Positions 1 through 12,900 of a stretch of DNA of 64,000 bases are shown in pieces. Source of the DNA: Larus michahellis (lineage: Eukaryota > Chordata > Aves > Charadriiformes > Laridae); contig NC_133900.1 of assembly GCF_964199755.1 (NCBI RefSeq), forward strand, positions 75,376,727 through 75,440,726, written 5' to 3'. The translations under genes and the position numbers were made by a program. Within the stretch, counting starts at the first letter, position 1; every line of letters starts with the position of its first letter. The notes beneath the pieces were generated by a model. The model had not been told where the DNA came from. It saw only the letters and a program-made list of their open reading frames with translations, and made no database searches.

Positions 1-3000
1 CAACTCTTGAATCCCAAATCATACGAGGGCCGTGTAGATCTTATCCTGTTTCAGTTAATTGCACCTCTCCATCTTCCCGCTGGTCTTTGAGCCCCTTTCT
101 CTCTTTGGAGGCTGAAGGGACCAGAAAGAGCCCAAATACCCAGAGCTCAGGGCTCCCTTAGGAAGGATCCCATTTCCAGAGAGGAATACGATTATAAGCA
201 GCATTCAGGCAACACGGTGTTAGGTATCCGCTCTCAGGCCAGCACGGAATAGAAACAAGAGCCCCAGCTTTTTCTCAGCAGCTTTATACTGCCTTGGCTT
301 CTCCAGTGAGTTATTCCTGATTTACGCTGATGTAAGAGAGAGAGAGGAAAAAGAGATGTGTCAGAGCTACAGGGTTTCGTAGCTGACACGGCCAAGAAGC
401 GAGAAGGAAGAAATCACTCAAAAATCTTTCTCTTACAAAATGCAAAGTAAGACTGAGTAAGAGGATTTGATGGTACTGATTTACTGGCAGGGAGAGAGAC
501 AAGTAAGCAGCAGTAGAAACATCTATTTTCGTAGCTGTTCTGATAGACAAGACTCAGTTGTAACGATGTTGGCCCAGGCCTTCACCCGTTTCGGTTTGTC
601 CCATGTAATGTTCAGCTCATCTGTCAGAGAGTGGCAGGCAGCGTTATCATTATCAAAAGAAAATAAAACCAGGCAAGAATTCAAACAGAAAGATGTGATC
701 TGCCATAATAAGAAAACAATTAATTTTTTTCTTCTGACTTTTCCCAAAAATGTGAGAGCTATGCTGTCTCCAAAAAAAAGATAAACGAGACTCAAATCTG
801 CGTTATGTTAGCAAAAACCACCTGCAGTTAATTACAACTAGATAAAGGAATGACTTGTCTTTTGGTCCAAATCTTCTGTCTTCGAGGCCCATGTCTGTTC
901 CAAACCGCACAAAAAAAAGGTTTCAGCTCTAATTTATTCTGTGATAGGCAATGGATGGCACTCACACTCTTCCACTCCTCATTTCTCCTCTGCGCTCCGA
1001 TAGCTACAGCACCTGGTCCCACGCGATTCGCCTTACCTTTGCGATTTCATTTGCTCAATGCATTTGAGTGGGGGTGAACTGCGTGACTAAATTAAAATGT
1101 TTCCCCCGGCAAACGATGTGTTAGGGCTCAGGTATCCATTTCTATTGGCAATTGTTTTCATTCTGCAAGGGCCCTTTTCATGCAGGAAATACAATTTTTT
1201 AACCGAAGTAAAGAAGTAAAAAAATACTTCTTCCCTTGACCACTAGTGTCAGCATTAGATGCATACTGAAGTTTGATAGGAGGCCAGATGACATATTTTC
1301 TCTCATCTCAAACTGGTCCTTGGAGATTTTCCCTTTCAGACAAATCTACTATTCTGACTCACAGTGGAGACGAGAGACAGCACAAAGAGAGTTTACAGCA
1401 CGTTTTAAAAGAAAACTCTTTTTTAGGGTAGCAGAAAGCTTCAGGGTTTTTTATCTGCTGTACCTTAGTTTGTTGGTAATTTTTGTGTGTGCACATTGGA
1501 CGTGACCACTGCATTGCTTGCCAGAAGCCTGTCTCCCAACTAAAGCAGAGTATATCGCATCAATTGTACACTATCTCTTAATGGTTTCTAAGCAGTGACT
1601 TCATCAGGGCTCTGACATACAGTTAGCGGTTTGTGCAGACTAAATAACATTATGCAGAACTTCCTTTGTTCTAAAGGCTGTTTTTCATGTAGAGGAGGGA
1701 TCCAAGGCTTATCCCAGACTAGGTCCCTTTGATTAAACACAATGTAATTCTATTTTTCCGCTGCATGCCAACAATAATCACCATATCTATCAGTTCAACC
1801 ACATAGCTGTCAAATTTAGATGCTGCGTTTACTTTTCTAAAGCCATTAACAACCAGATTTGTTCACCTAATTTCAGTGTAGTTACAAGACAGGGCCATAC
1901 TATGGACTTCTTGTGCTTCCGTCACATCTAATTGGATCATTTTCTGCTAAGTTAAAGTCTAGCCTGCTGGACTTTTGACAAATCAGAAAACCATTTCACT
2001 CGTTCATTGACATCTAATCTCTGCAATAGAAACATTCATGAACGGACGCGTCCTCTGAGTGATCCACTCCATTTCTGCTGTAACAGAGGGGGGAAAGAAA
2101 TACGAGCCTGTGTCTTCCAGACAGCAGCGTGAGAGCTGCGACTGTATGCAAAAAGCCAGAAAAGACAAAAAGCTGAAGGAGGAATCCAAATGCTACCAAA
2201 TCACATAAGTATTTAAAGATACTGGTTTTATTTGTAGTCAGGCCCTTTCTTGTCACTGGGTGCATCTCCCCAGCCCAAGGAAGATAGCTGCCAGGAAGTT
2301 TTCTTGAGGGGCATAGCACCCCACGGGAGAGCCCTGCTGCCAAGAGAGTTTCTTTGTTTTGCTGTTTAAGTGTTGTTTAACAGCCTTCTGCTAATGTGTC
2401 TGAAAGTCTGGAGCTGGCTCGCACCCAGCCATGTTAGCCAACAGCTTTGTTCCTTTAAACTCTCCAAAGCCCTTTACTCCCTGTTTTTCATTATTTGTCC
2501 CCTTTTGCTGCAGTTTCCTGGCCAGCCCGGCGGTCAACAGCGACAAGGTGGGGGTATGACTCCAGGTCCCCTGCCCCACTCAGGCGCTGTGACCACGACA
2601 GAGGGAGGTGGCCCGGTAACCCCATAGCACGTGCTGGTGACCCACTGCTCCTCCTCGGGGCACGGGGAGCCAGGCAAGTTCTAGCCACATCTCGCGGAGT
2701 CACCAGTGCCCTAGGAGAAGGTAGGGAGAGGTGGTAGCAACGGCTTTGACAGAAGGTTTTGAAGGGAATGAGGGTCAGGGTGAGGACCTGGGTTTGGATG
2801 TGGAGGAAGAATTCAAAACGAGGAGCTGGGCAAGTTGTGCAGGGGGCTATGCTGGGAAAATTGTCTGAGCAGCAGCGCCGAGTGGACATAAAACTCAGCA
2901 ATCTTCCCGGCTTGATAAATGTCTGCCATTTTGACAGGAAATGCCAAATGCCTTGAATTAATTATGGCTCTAACGTTTTCCTGCTGGAGAGACGCTTTGG

Positions 3001-6000
3001 CCCATTTGAAATAATGAAGCTTAGACAAACAAACAAGAACTGAAAAGGCTAAAGTCATTGCTGCTAATCTATCTTCGATGAAATTAATGGATATTTCCCC
3101 TCCTTCTGCCCCCTTCCCCCTGCCCCAGTTTACTTCTACAGAACAGAGCCCATATTTCAAAGGATTTTGCTGTAGCCTCTCCACATAAAAGCCTGAAAGA
3201 ACAAAAGAAACTGGGAATTCAACAGCAATAGTCAATAGATGTGAAGAGGTGGATTTAAGGTGACTTAGAAAACTGCACCAGATAAGCAAGCAAGGCTGCT
3301 GCTGGGAAAGTGTTTCTATGTGGTACCGCACAGGAACAAGCAAATTATTGCGATAATCCCAAACTGGCCTCTAAGGGGCAGTAACACTGGAGCAAATTAG
3401 AGCAGTCAAATAAAAGATTAAAAAACAAACACATTTCTAGGTAGAGAGAGGCTTATATGGGAAGGCCACGAAAGGCTAGAAAAAGCACAGAAAACAAGTA
3501 GCAAAATCCCAAGTGGCTCACTGCCATTTAGAAACACTGGAAAAGCAAACATTCACCAGAAATTATTGTCCTCAGGTTCCCTGAAGGGAAAGAATATTAG
3601 ACATGCTTTATGAAGGAATTATGACAGGGACCTTCAAATGAAATGCTCATATTTTCTTCAAAGGCAGAACTTCCAATGCAAAGAGCGAGCATTGGCCCTA
3701 GTGTGGGATTGCCTCTTTTATAGACAGCGGGGAGAAAATAACATTGCTGAAATCCTTAACCGTTATTCAACAAAACCGAGCTTGGCTGTGCAGAATGGTC
3801 AGTAAAACTTCAGACTATTTAAAATTTTGGTGAGAGAATGAACTAATGCCAAGTCCGCTAAAAGATACCACTCCCTCCTAAATTACAGTTGATTTATGGA
3901 AGCAAGTTGTTTTGTCCCAGACAAAGTACCTGCCACAAAGCTACTGGGCGGACTAGAAGAGTTTTAAAGGATCACCCTTTGAGAATGATCTCTCTCCTGA
4001 TATAAAACAACATTTAAAGAGAATAAAGCAAGTCTCCTGATGAGGTGATTAATCAGAGCACAAATTTTGACTGTATTATTGGTAGCTGCATTTTCGCTTT
4101 TTTTTTCTTTTGCAAAATCCTTTTCAGAGTTTGGCTTGAAAAGAATTTGTGATTTAAAAGAGCCTATGTACATGTACATATACAGAATATTTTATATTTA
4201 ACAGCTATTTGCACTGATCCACAAATTCCAGAGCAAGACAGCTCTTCATTCAAGTAGCATCCATATTCCCACAGTCAAATTTCTTTGCAAGCTCCCAGGC
4301 AATATCCACTTTTCCAGCAATGGGGAAAAATGATACAGAATAAACGATCAATTAGGAAATCTCCCTTTCTTTTATCTGTCCCCAACTTTATAGGAGAATT
4401 CTGAGGAAATTATACCCAGACTTGGAACTGTTGGGGCAGTTCGGCTTTTGCCCAGTGAATGCACATGGATTTTGTTCTCCTGGGAGCAGGGTGCACACCT
4501 GGATTTCTCCTTACGTCGGAGTCATGGTGGCCCCAGACTCCCAGGAATGCCACATTGCTCCTCGGTTCCCTGCTTTAGATGCAATTGTATGTTATAGCAG
4601 CGTACATCAGTTCCCATCTGGAGTCTGCAGGAAGTCTTCTTGATTTTCCTGCTGGAGGAACAGCAGTTGTAAGATTTTAAGGTACTACAGGAGAAGGAAA
4701 CTAGAGTGACGTCTGGTTGTGCTGAAAGTTACCTTGTGATATCGGAAAACTGCCTGTGACCTTTCCCAGAAAAGCTAACTTGAAATGCGCTTCTGAAAGA
4801 GGTTTTTAGCACAGAAGCTGGCATTTGGGCAAAGCCCAGCTTTACCCAGGAGACTCGCTGTCCCCGTTCTATCGAAACAGCAGGTAGGTTTTTCAAAATC
4901 TGTGTTGTATAACCACAGACATATGTTTAAACATGCCCAGCTTGTATATTCATCTCTATCCACTCCTCTGACGTTTCTGCACAGATGCCACCAGCCAGGC
5001 AACCACTGGACACGTGTTTGTGCTGGTGCCTGATTTACAGATACTAATCGGCTACTTGCACAGGTCAGGAGCACACAAAGACTTGGCCACAGTGTGGACT
5101 TCATTTTAATATCTGACCAGGATGCTAATGTTCATAAATTAATGCCAGCGTCCAGAGAAAAAGTTATTTGGTGCAGGTGTTTACTTTTAAGTTGTTTCCT
5201 ACAACTAAACATCAGAGTGGAGGAAGGGAGAGAAAAAGTCCAAAGGCCAAAAAAAAGTCCAAACGGTTACTTTTTCCCCAGGAAATAAAACTGTCCATAA
5301 TCTTGGGGTAATGAATAGTTGTTGGTAAAATCAATGAAGAAGTAGCTAGTAACTATGATCTGCAAGAACATCATTAGAGTTCATTGCTGAGGCTTTTAAT
5401 GTAAAGATGCTGATTTCTAGAATTCAGAACATCCTTTGTGGATAACGACATCCATTCACTCACTCAGGCTTCATTTTGCAATTAGAGGATTCATACTTCC
5501 ACTGCTTTGGGAAAAGAAGGTTGAGATTTTTCAGAAACTGAGGGCTGACAAGCTGTATTAATTATAGTAATGAGTCTCTCAGACCAAGCCCTGCCAAAGG
5601 CTAGCAGAGTGGGTAAAATACTCCAGAACGCCATTTTCTGCAGTCAGTCACTGCCCTTTCATCATAAATCTTAAATATCCTTTAACCTTTGGGATGTATT
5701 ACTTTCACAAAAAAATAGGAGTAGAGTTGCTTACTCAACTTCTCAGAGAATGCAGCGTGTTTATAGAGACAATTTTCCCCAAGACCTTCCTGCAAAACAT
5801 CTTTTGGATTACTTTTCCTGTAGTACTCCTAAATTATTGCAAATGCAGCAGCCTGTCAATTACAATTACCGAGAGAGAGAGATGACCAGTAGGTCACTGT
5901 TCCCAGATATCCCCAACATGTCAACTTTCATTATTGTATCTTAATATCATCCCTTCTCCAATTGCTGTTTGCATTCTACCACACGCTAGCCACTTGCTTT

Positions 6001-6934
6001 TTGTGTGAAACTGCTAGTTATTGAGTAGGACTGATTTATAGCTAGGAATGAAAATGCATTCTTGAAAGCAGTAAGGTGACTGGTAAAAGCTATGGTTTGG
6101 GTTAAAGCATAATTAAATGTCTAAGCTGCACTTAGGCTTGTTGTCTCTTGTTTCCCAAACCCTTGATCTCCTCCGTCCCTCCCAGCTCTCCTACAATTTC
6201 TGGACTCTGTGCCAAAACCTGATGTTGCATCACTGTGCTCTTGCAAACTGGTACAGAAAGCAGAAGTACTTTGGCCCTCCACTTTGGGCAAGTTTTCCCC
6301 AAAAAGATGATTCTTTCGGGACGCGTGAATCCGCATGCCCAGTGATGACCTCTTACTGCAGCTGCTGTGTGTCTTAGGGAAAACGAGGGTCAAGAAAGGC
6401 AAACTTCTGTCCTTCCTCCATTCTGTCCTGGAGCTCCCCGGTTTGGAGGTTTGCCAGGACCCACAGCCGGGGTCAGATAGGGAGAGCAGCTGAGGTCCAA
6501 GGTCAGACTGCAGGGCTAGTGGGAGATGTTTGCTGGGGCCTGGAGGGGAGAGGAGATGGGGAATGTAATGAGCTCAGAGAATGGGGATCCCAACAGAAAA
6601 ATGCACCGAGGGCAAGGAGATGAATGAACATCGGCTCTCAAAGGGCAGGGGAGTTTTCTTTTTTTCTGCAGAAGCCAGACCCCATTTCTCTATCAAGTTA
6701 GACAAACATAAGCTAGAAAAAGTGAAGAAAAAGTATATTTGCAAGCATTTGTGCAAGCAAATTGAATTAAGTAATACAATGGAAATTAATTCCCCAAACT
6801 CCTAAAATCACCAGGAGTCAGTTTATCTTTGCTACAGGCCATCACGCTGGAAAAACTTCCCGTCTGGCTTCTAAAATGTTCCGCTATGGAAAAAAAAAAG
6901 CTGCATTCACTGGGGTTTTGTTGTTTTATAACAG
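1..6934. other. non-coding stretch, no gene recognised
   Basis: I see no protein family, RNA gene or repeat family here. Open frames are short or have chance-like composition; the longest is 176 codons on the minus strand at 2813-3343, with no recognisable motif. A GC-richer patch with several CpGs lies at about 2500-2750. A short GA-repeat is present near 5873-5882. The stretch reads as intron or intergenic DNA of a bird genome. Confidence 0.6.
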
Positions 6935-6996
6935 AGAAGCCTGCGAAAAAGACCAAGGTCTGTGGTTCCCTGTTGGCCAGCTTTGAGGGAATGCAG
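6935..6996 (+). other. candidate 62-nt exon, unknown gene
   Basis: A T-rich tract ends in ATAACAG directly before this segment, and the segment ends in ATGCAG followed by gtaagc, a near-consensus donor. Two of the three frames are open across it. One reads KPAKKTKVCGSLLASFEGMQ, which looks protein-like (a basic start followed by a mixed hydrophobic end), but I do not recognise it. No neighbouring exon can be joined to it with certainty. It may be an exon of an unidentified plus-strand gene, a lncRNA exon, or a chance pseudo-exon. Confidence 0.25.
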
Positions 6997-9820
6997 GTAA
7001 GCTGCTCCTTTCCTGCCTCGGGATGGGAAAACTGACAAAAGGAGTTTCTGAACTGGGGAGAAAGGCTTCCCTTCTTCTCCCTGTCTTCTGCAGCAGGAGA
7101 AATAGCAGGCTAGAGTGGGTAAGAGATGTTTCTAATAAAAAGTGTACCAGGAAAGGTAATCAGAAAGGTTCTTTGGATTACAGCAAGGCTTTAATTGATA
7201 ACACAGTTAACAAAGAGACAACTCCACAGGGATGCTCAGATGTGGTCAAGATGGGCGTATTACAAAGTTAAATCAACATGGCACAGAAAAAGCAACCCCC
7301 GAGCCCTGGGGCTGAGGCCGTTCCAGGCCACCGCACTCGCCACGGGGAATCTTTTTGCAGTGGCATTTCGCCATGTGTCAGCCCTTTGTTTTGCCATCTT
7401 CCAGTAGCCTCCTGCACTCCTCGGTCACGCTGCCCGGACATCTACCTACAGCAGTGTTTGCCAAAGCAAAGGCCAACGATGTGAATGGGAGCCAGGATGT
7501 GGGTAGTTGGATAAGGACAAGCATGGAGGCAGGGTGGGAGCTGAGAGACGTGCTGTGATCAAAAACCAGAGAAACCAAACGAAAGGTGTGCTCACTGCAA
7601 GGCAAAAGTTGGGATATGAGGTAGTACCCCAAGGTGGGACCTGTCCATCATTGAGTGAGGCCCAGGGACCTGACCAAAAGAAGAAAGCAAGACTAGAAGA
7701 CAAGAGGTGGGAAGAGAAACATGTGAGCACAAGACTCGGCAACACACACCAGGCGAGACATCACCTCTGGCTCCCGTACCCACTTAGATGGGGGAGCTGC
7801 CCACACTCAGGCCATCAGCGTAACGGTGCTCCACTATGGTGGAGTGTGTAAGTGCAGGCAGTCTCTCAGGGGGCAGAGCGGTGGCCATCTGCACCTTGAT
7901 TGCCTGGGTGAGCTGAGAGGGGCGAACTGGACCTTGATCACCTTTCTGGAAAGCGCAGTTGCTGAGATGAAATAAAGTTGCTCTACATGAACAACCATAT
8001 AATGCCGTTTGCTACACGGAAAGATGTCCAAATCCCAGCCATATGAAGAGATGTGCTTAGCATCTCCTCCTGCTTACCTTTGAGCTAACAGTGAACAAAG
8101 GGGAATTCTCAAAAAAGAAACTTTGAAGCCTCTTTATTTCCACCCCTGCTCCCGTATGGAGCAGTCCTGCCCGTGCTGGGCAGTTGCAAATCTGCCCTCC
8201 GTTTGCACAGCTGTGAGCCCTGCAGATTTGTGCTCCCACAGAAAGATCCGTTTGCCTCACACAAACAAACAAACAAACAACATACCTTTGGTATGTTATT
8301 AAGGAAGAAAGGCACTTTTGTTTGGTATAAAAAAGTGAGTCAGGTTTCTTTACTACTTTCTTACTATGCCATTGGACACCAGAGAGGCTGACAAAAATAA
8401 TTTTCCAGCAAAGGAATCCTAATTTCTCCAATTATTTTGCAATTATTTCCTTACAGGCAATCCCTCCCATACTAACAGTTTTCCTTCGGTGCCTGCAGCT
8501 GCTGCCCCCAGCCCACACCTCCCCTTCTCCGAGTTTCGCACTGAGCCAGCCCCAGGAGGTGGCTCAGGCGTGACCATAAGCTCAGTTGATATCTGAGTCC
8601 TGTTACTGAAAGCTGCTCCAGAAAGAGGAGGCGCAGGGATCTTCTGAGCCCTTACCTAACGAGGGAAATTACGCATCCTGCACTCCTAAAGGCACATGGG
8701 AGATGAGGGTCTCAGATGTGTCAAAACAACCCATCTAGCCATCAGTCTTTTCCTACAAGGCCCATTTGCCATGCAACCCTAAAGCCCAACTCTCCTGACT
8801 CTATAAAACTATCTGAGCTAAAATACTGGAAAGCCAGGCAATGTTACAGGCAATGACACCGGTCCCCTTTCCTTATTTTTGCAAAACAAGCATGTTTTAT
8901 GAATACGGACATTTTGCAGTGGTACAGGGCAAGCTGCAATTCCCGCTCTGTGCTAGGCAGCCGAGCTTCCGGACCGATTCCCCCGCAAGAGCAAGGTAAC
9001 GACACAATATGAAGGACAAAATTGGTTCGCTGAGAAAATACTCTCAATTTACAATTAAATGAAACCCCAGACCAAACCAGCATTAAAGACAACTCCTGAA
9101 TCATTCACGCTGCTGCCTTTTTGGCTGAGGAGAGCGGTGCAAAGCCAGCTCCTCGAGCGGCTTCACCACGGCCTTTCGTGCTGCGCATCTGCACAAGACC
9201 AGCTCTGCCACTCAGGGTGGGGAAGAGAAGGTCACAGCCCTCCTCTCCTGCTCCTCCACCTCCTGCAGAGCTCCTGGTGTTGTGCTCAGCTGAGATCTTC
9301 CAGGGGGCTGTTACCCTAGTCAGCCTTTTTGCCTGAGTATGGAAAATCCTTGTGCCCTCTTTCTCCTGTGCCATGCTGCCCTACTGCATCCGAGTTGGCC
9401 TGGCTGCATGGAGAGTCCCTTCTCCCTGCACATACCATAGGCATTTTACCAAATTTCTGCATACTAATAGCTGATAGCTCCTTGCCTTTGATATACTGAG
9501 GCTTATGATGTCGACAAGCAGAGCCTCCTGCTCTGTGTAACAAGCGACATGCACAAATTTTGGCAGAGGAGAGAAAACGAAAACAGCAAGACTGTCGCTC
9601 TTGAATAGAAAGAGCACCAGGATGCAGTTTTCTATTCATACATGAGAACGACAAAGAGCAGCACCGGTTCTTGTCCCCAGCTCCGCGTCACTAGTAGTGC
9701 AAAATCACCTGGAAAACTCAGTGAATATATAAACTGATAAAGCCTGAAGGAATGGGAAGAGGAAAGCCTCCTACCAGGTGCTCTGGTTGGGGCTTGCTCA
9801 GTGGAAAACCCAGAGGGAGA
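6997..9820. other. non-coding stretch, no gene recognised
   Basis: Nothing recognisable apart from a short CAAA microsatellite. The interval 7280-7850 is somewhat GC-richer and has overlapping open frames on both strands, the usual sign of GC-driven chance ORFs. A well-formed acceptor (CTTACAG) occurs near 8456 but no convincing donor follows it. Confidence 0.55.
8262..8281 (+). repeat. (CAAA)n microsatellite
   Basis: Five tandem CAAA units form a simple tetranucleotide repeat. Such tracts are often length-polymorphic. Confidence 0.85.
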
Positions 9821-9919
9821 AAATACCTATTTACACCACTTGGATCTGAACAAGGACAATTTACAGTATGTGGATCTGATCAAAATATCTATTTACACCA
9901 CTTGGATCAGACCAAGGAC
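9821..9919 (+). repeat. tandem duplication, 62-bp period
   Basis: A 37-bp segment at 9821-9857 recurs at 9883-9919 with three mismatches. Both copies share the core TATTTACACCACTTGGATC. The spacer carries a third partial copy of the TGGATCTGA part near 9871-9879, so the tract is a short degenerate minisatellite of about 1.6 units. It has no evident coding role. Confidence 0.8.
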
Positions 9920-12900
9920 CAGTGAACCCAAACCCAACTTGCAGCGCCAGCACCAGCCACTCTCCTTCTTGATGGGTGCTTTGGAGCCTGGTTGACCAGT
10001 TCTCTCCTGAGCAGGCTTTGCACCCATGGGTGGAGGCTCCTCAAGAACCCAGTACCAAAGGTCCCTGCACAAGGTGGTCCTGCAAACGCCCTGGGGAAGC
10101 AGCAGGGAAGGGGACTAGGGAGCAGCTCTTCTCCACTGTCACCTACAGGTCCCATGGGACCTCCACACCACACTTGACTTCTTTCCTCTGAAAAAGGGAT
10201 GTCATTGTCACTGAAGTCTTACAAGGTGGCGGAGGATTCGGCATTGAGCAAACCCAGCTGCAGCAGAGTCCTGCTGGTCCCATTTCACCGCTTGCACTTC
10301 AGGGCACTGGGCAAATCACCTTGGTGCACCACGCTGCAGGTGAGGACACCCCAAAACAGCAGAGCTCTCTGCTGCGGGGTTTGCTGGCAAGTATCAGGGC
10401 TAGCACCAGTTTTATACGGGGAATGAATGCAACATCGTTGTGGAAACGCATGCAGGAAACAGACCAGCCTTCAGACTGCGGGTGAAAACAGGGCCCTTTT
10501 TTAACAGGATGCAGAGAAGCATGCCAAATCTCTAAGTGTGGTTTTATGGGCTTGTGTGCTTTATTGTGCCATTTTTTTTCTAAGCTCCTGTCTTCAGATG
10601 TCGGCAGCAGGTGACAAGCTTGCTAGCCAGTTATAAAAAGACAACCGCACGGGTACCATTGCGCAGCGTAAAACTAACCTCTTGCTCGTCTTTAAAACAA
10701 AACGACAAGGGAGCTCAGAAATTTGGGGGCAGAAAGCTCCAGGGAGGAAGGCGCAACAGAAGAAATAAGAAATGGCAGTGGCTCAGTGGAGGACGCTAAC
10801 AATTTGGAGTGTTTTCCTTTGCAAGCAGTGAAATGAAGGATAGGAGTGATGACAAACAGAGATAAGGGGAACCTATCAACATTCCTTGTAAAGCATATGG
10901 CCCTGTAAATGAGAGTTCACCGCCTGATAGCAACCGTTATTGTACGTTCTGGATGGTGTGGGACTTTTCAGCAGATGCTGCCAAATCTGCCTCGCCCACC
11001 CTGTGTTTTATTATACGGATTACAACCTTCAAAGTTCGTGAGCTGGCTTTCTTTAGATTTTTGGGGAAGGAAAAAAAAAAAAAGCAATCGTCTGAGCTGG
11101 TTTTGAGCTGATTTAGGACTAGCGTGACCCTCCGAGAGCTTCAGCCAGAGCATCCTGCCTTTTGTTTACTTCTGAATTTCTCCTCAAGTTGCTTAAGGCC
11201 GAACAAACATGGAAAAACTGAAACAGCACCAAGCTGGAAATCAACATCACAATACTTTGAAACCTGTGCAAGGCTTTCAGAAAATTCCTAGCCTGTTAGC
11301 TGTGGTTTGCAAGAAAACATGCTGCAAAACCCGGCAGGGGCTGGGGGTCTCCACCCCGCAGAGCCCTTTTCCCATACTTTTCCCTCTGTTGACATTAAGT
11401 TCAAAGCCAGGCTGGGAGACCTGTTTTGTCAGATGGGGTGGGTGGCTCTCGGAGAGGTGGTCGATAACCAGCACGTGGTGGCCCCACGCACAGCATCACC
11501 GAGCGCTCTGGAAAGAGACAGTACAGCCTTGTACTCCTTATTTATTTACACAGTAACTCGCAGAGATTTAAATGAAAAAAGAAAGCGTTGGGAGCCCAGA
11601 GCACAATGCCACCAAAACTATTCTGGTGCCAACAAAGACTGAGTAGTTCAGCCTAACGGATTGTGGGTTTCTGTGTGAAGGTCAGCTAAACAAGCTTCTT
11701 TTTTCCCCTTTTTTAAATAGGCATCTGTTCTAGTTTTCTTGCTGCTTTTTACTTGATTTATCAGCAGGATACCAGAGTGTTAAAGCCTATACAAAACAGT
11801 AGCCAGTGGTCTGGCAAGGCCACCTTCAATGTGCTAGGTGTCACTTTCAAAATAAATACTCCATCTGTTGAAGTAAAACTGAGTTTCCTGGAGGAAAGCC
11901 GCCCTTTCCCAATCGCCCCTTGTCTTTCTCAGGAGGTAAATTTGCAGCTGGCTGAGATGTGTTCACACGCTCACCCAGAGGGACAGACAGGGGATGGAGA
12001 GGAGATGCAGAAGTGGTCCAGCGAGGATGCCCATCTCCCCGAACCACCTCTGGCAGAGACAGCTGGCAGCAGCACAGACCACTGCTGAGGGGAGGGAAAC
12101 GCGTCCCAGTTCAGCTGAAGCTTCGCGTCCTCCTTGGAAGACGAAGCACATTAAAAAGTCTAGGCTGTTTTCTAGAATTTATTTCTTATCTGCTATATAT
12201 CTCCATTGCGTTACAGCCCACTTAAGAAACACAAGGAAGTTTGGGGGCCTTAATTAGAAAAGATAAAATTAAATGTTTTTAAGATCTTTTGAAAACAAGC
12301 ATATCAAGAAGTTCCCACTGTTTTCATTGCAAGGCTGAAGTATTTTCCTCTCTAGGAAAGACCTGCTTTTTGCTACCTCTGCATACTCTGTGTTTGCTAA
12401 AGTAAGAATTTTTCTTTTAACATACATGCAATTTCCCGAGTTGTACTCATCTGTTTCCCATCAGTAGAAGAGCCTACATAACACTTAAAACCAGGGTAAC
12501 AGAACTCACTGTGTGATTTGAAAACACTGTGGAAGTTCCATCCTAAAATAGTGTGATTATACAATGAAAAGATCGAATGAAATATATAATACGCAAAAAA
12601 AATTCCATCATACCTGGTCTTATTGAAGCAACAAGAAATCTGAAATTGCTGAAGTAGCCTTTTCAAATAAGGCAGTTAAATTAGATTTTCATTGAATCAT
12701 CAGACTTTTGTTTAAGTGAAATGTTTCTTTAAGAAAAGGAAGAAGCCAAGCTGGGTGGAAGATCTGTTTTCCCTCTTTAATTAATCCCTGTCTCAGACTT
12801 TGAAGACCTTTCTGCCCACTGTTTTAAGGCAACATCATTTATCTTGAGTACTAGGGATCCATTTAATGGCGTTCACAGTCATTCAGCTCTTTCTGCAAAG

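Noticed and set aside
2514..2547. A 34-nt segment with a good acceptor (TTTTGCTGCAG) and AAG/gtgggg donor.
   Set aside because: The donor is poor and the segment is very short; no neighbouring exon or frame supports it.
2813..3343. A 176-codon minus-strand ORF.
   Set aside because: The length is within chance for a 64-kb window, the composition is not protein-like, and there is no motif or splice context.
8456..8590. Acceptor CTTACAG followed by a proline- and serine-rich open frame.
   Set aside because: No donor follows and the frame closes; the composition reflects a C-rich patch.
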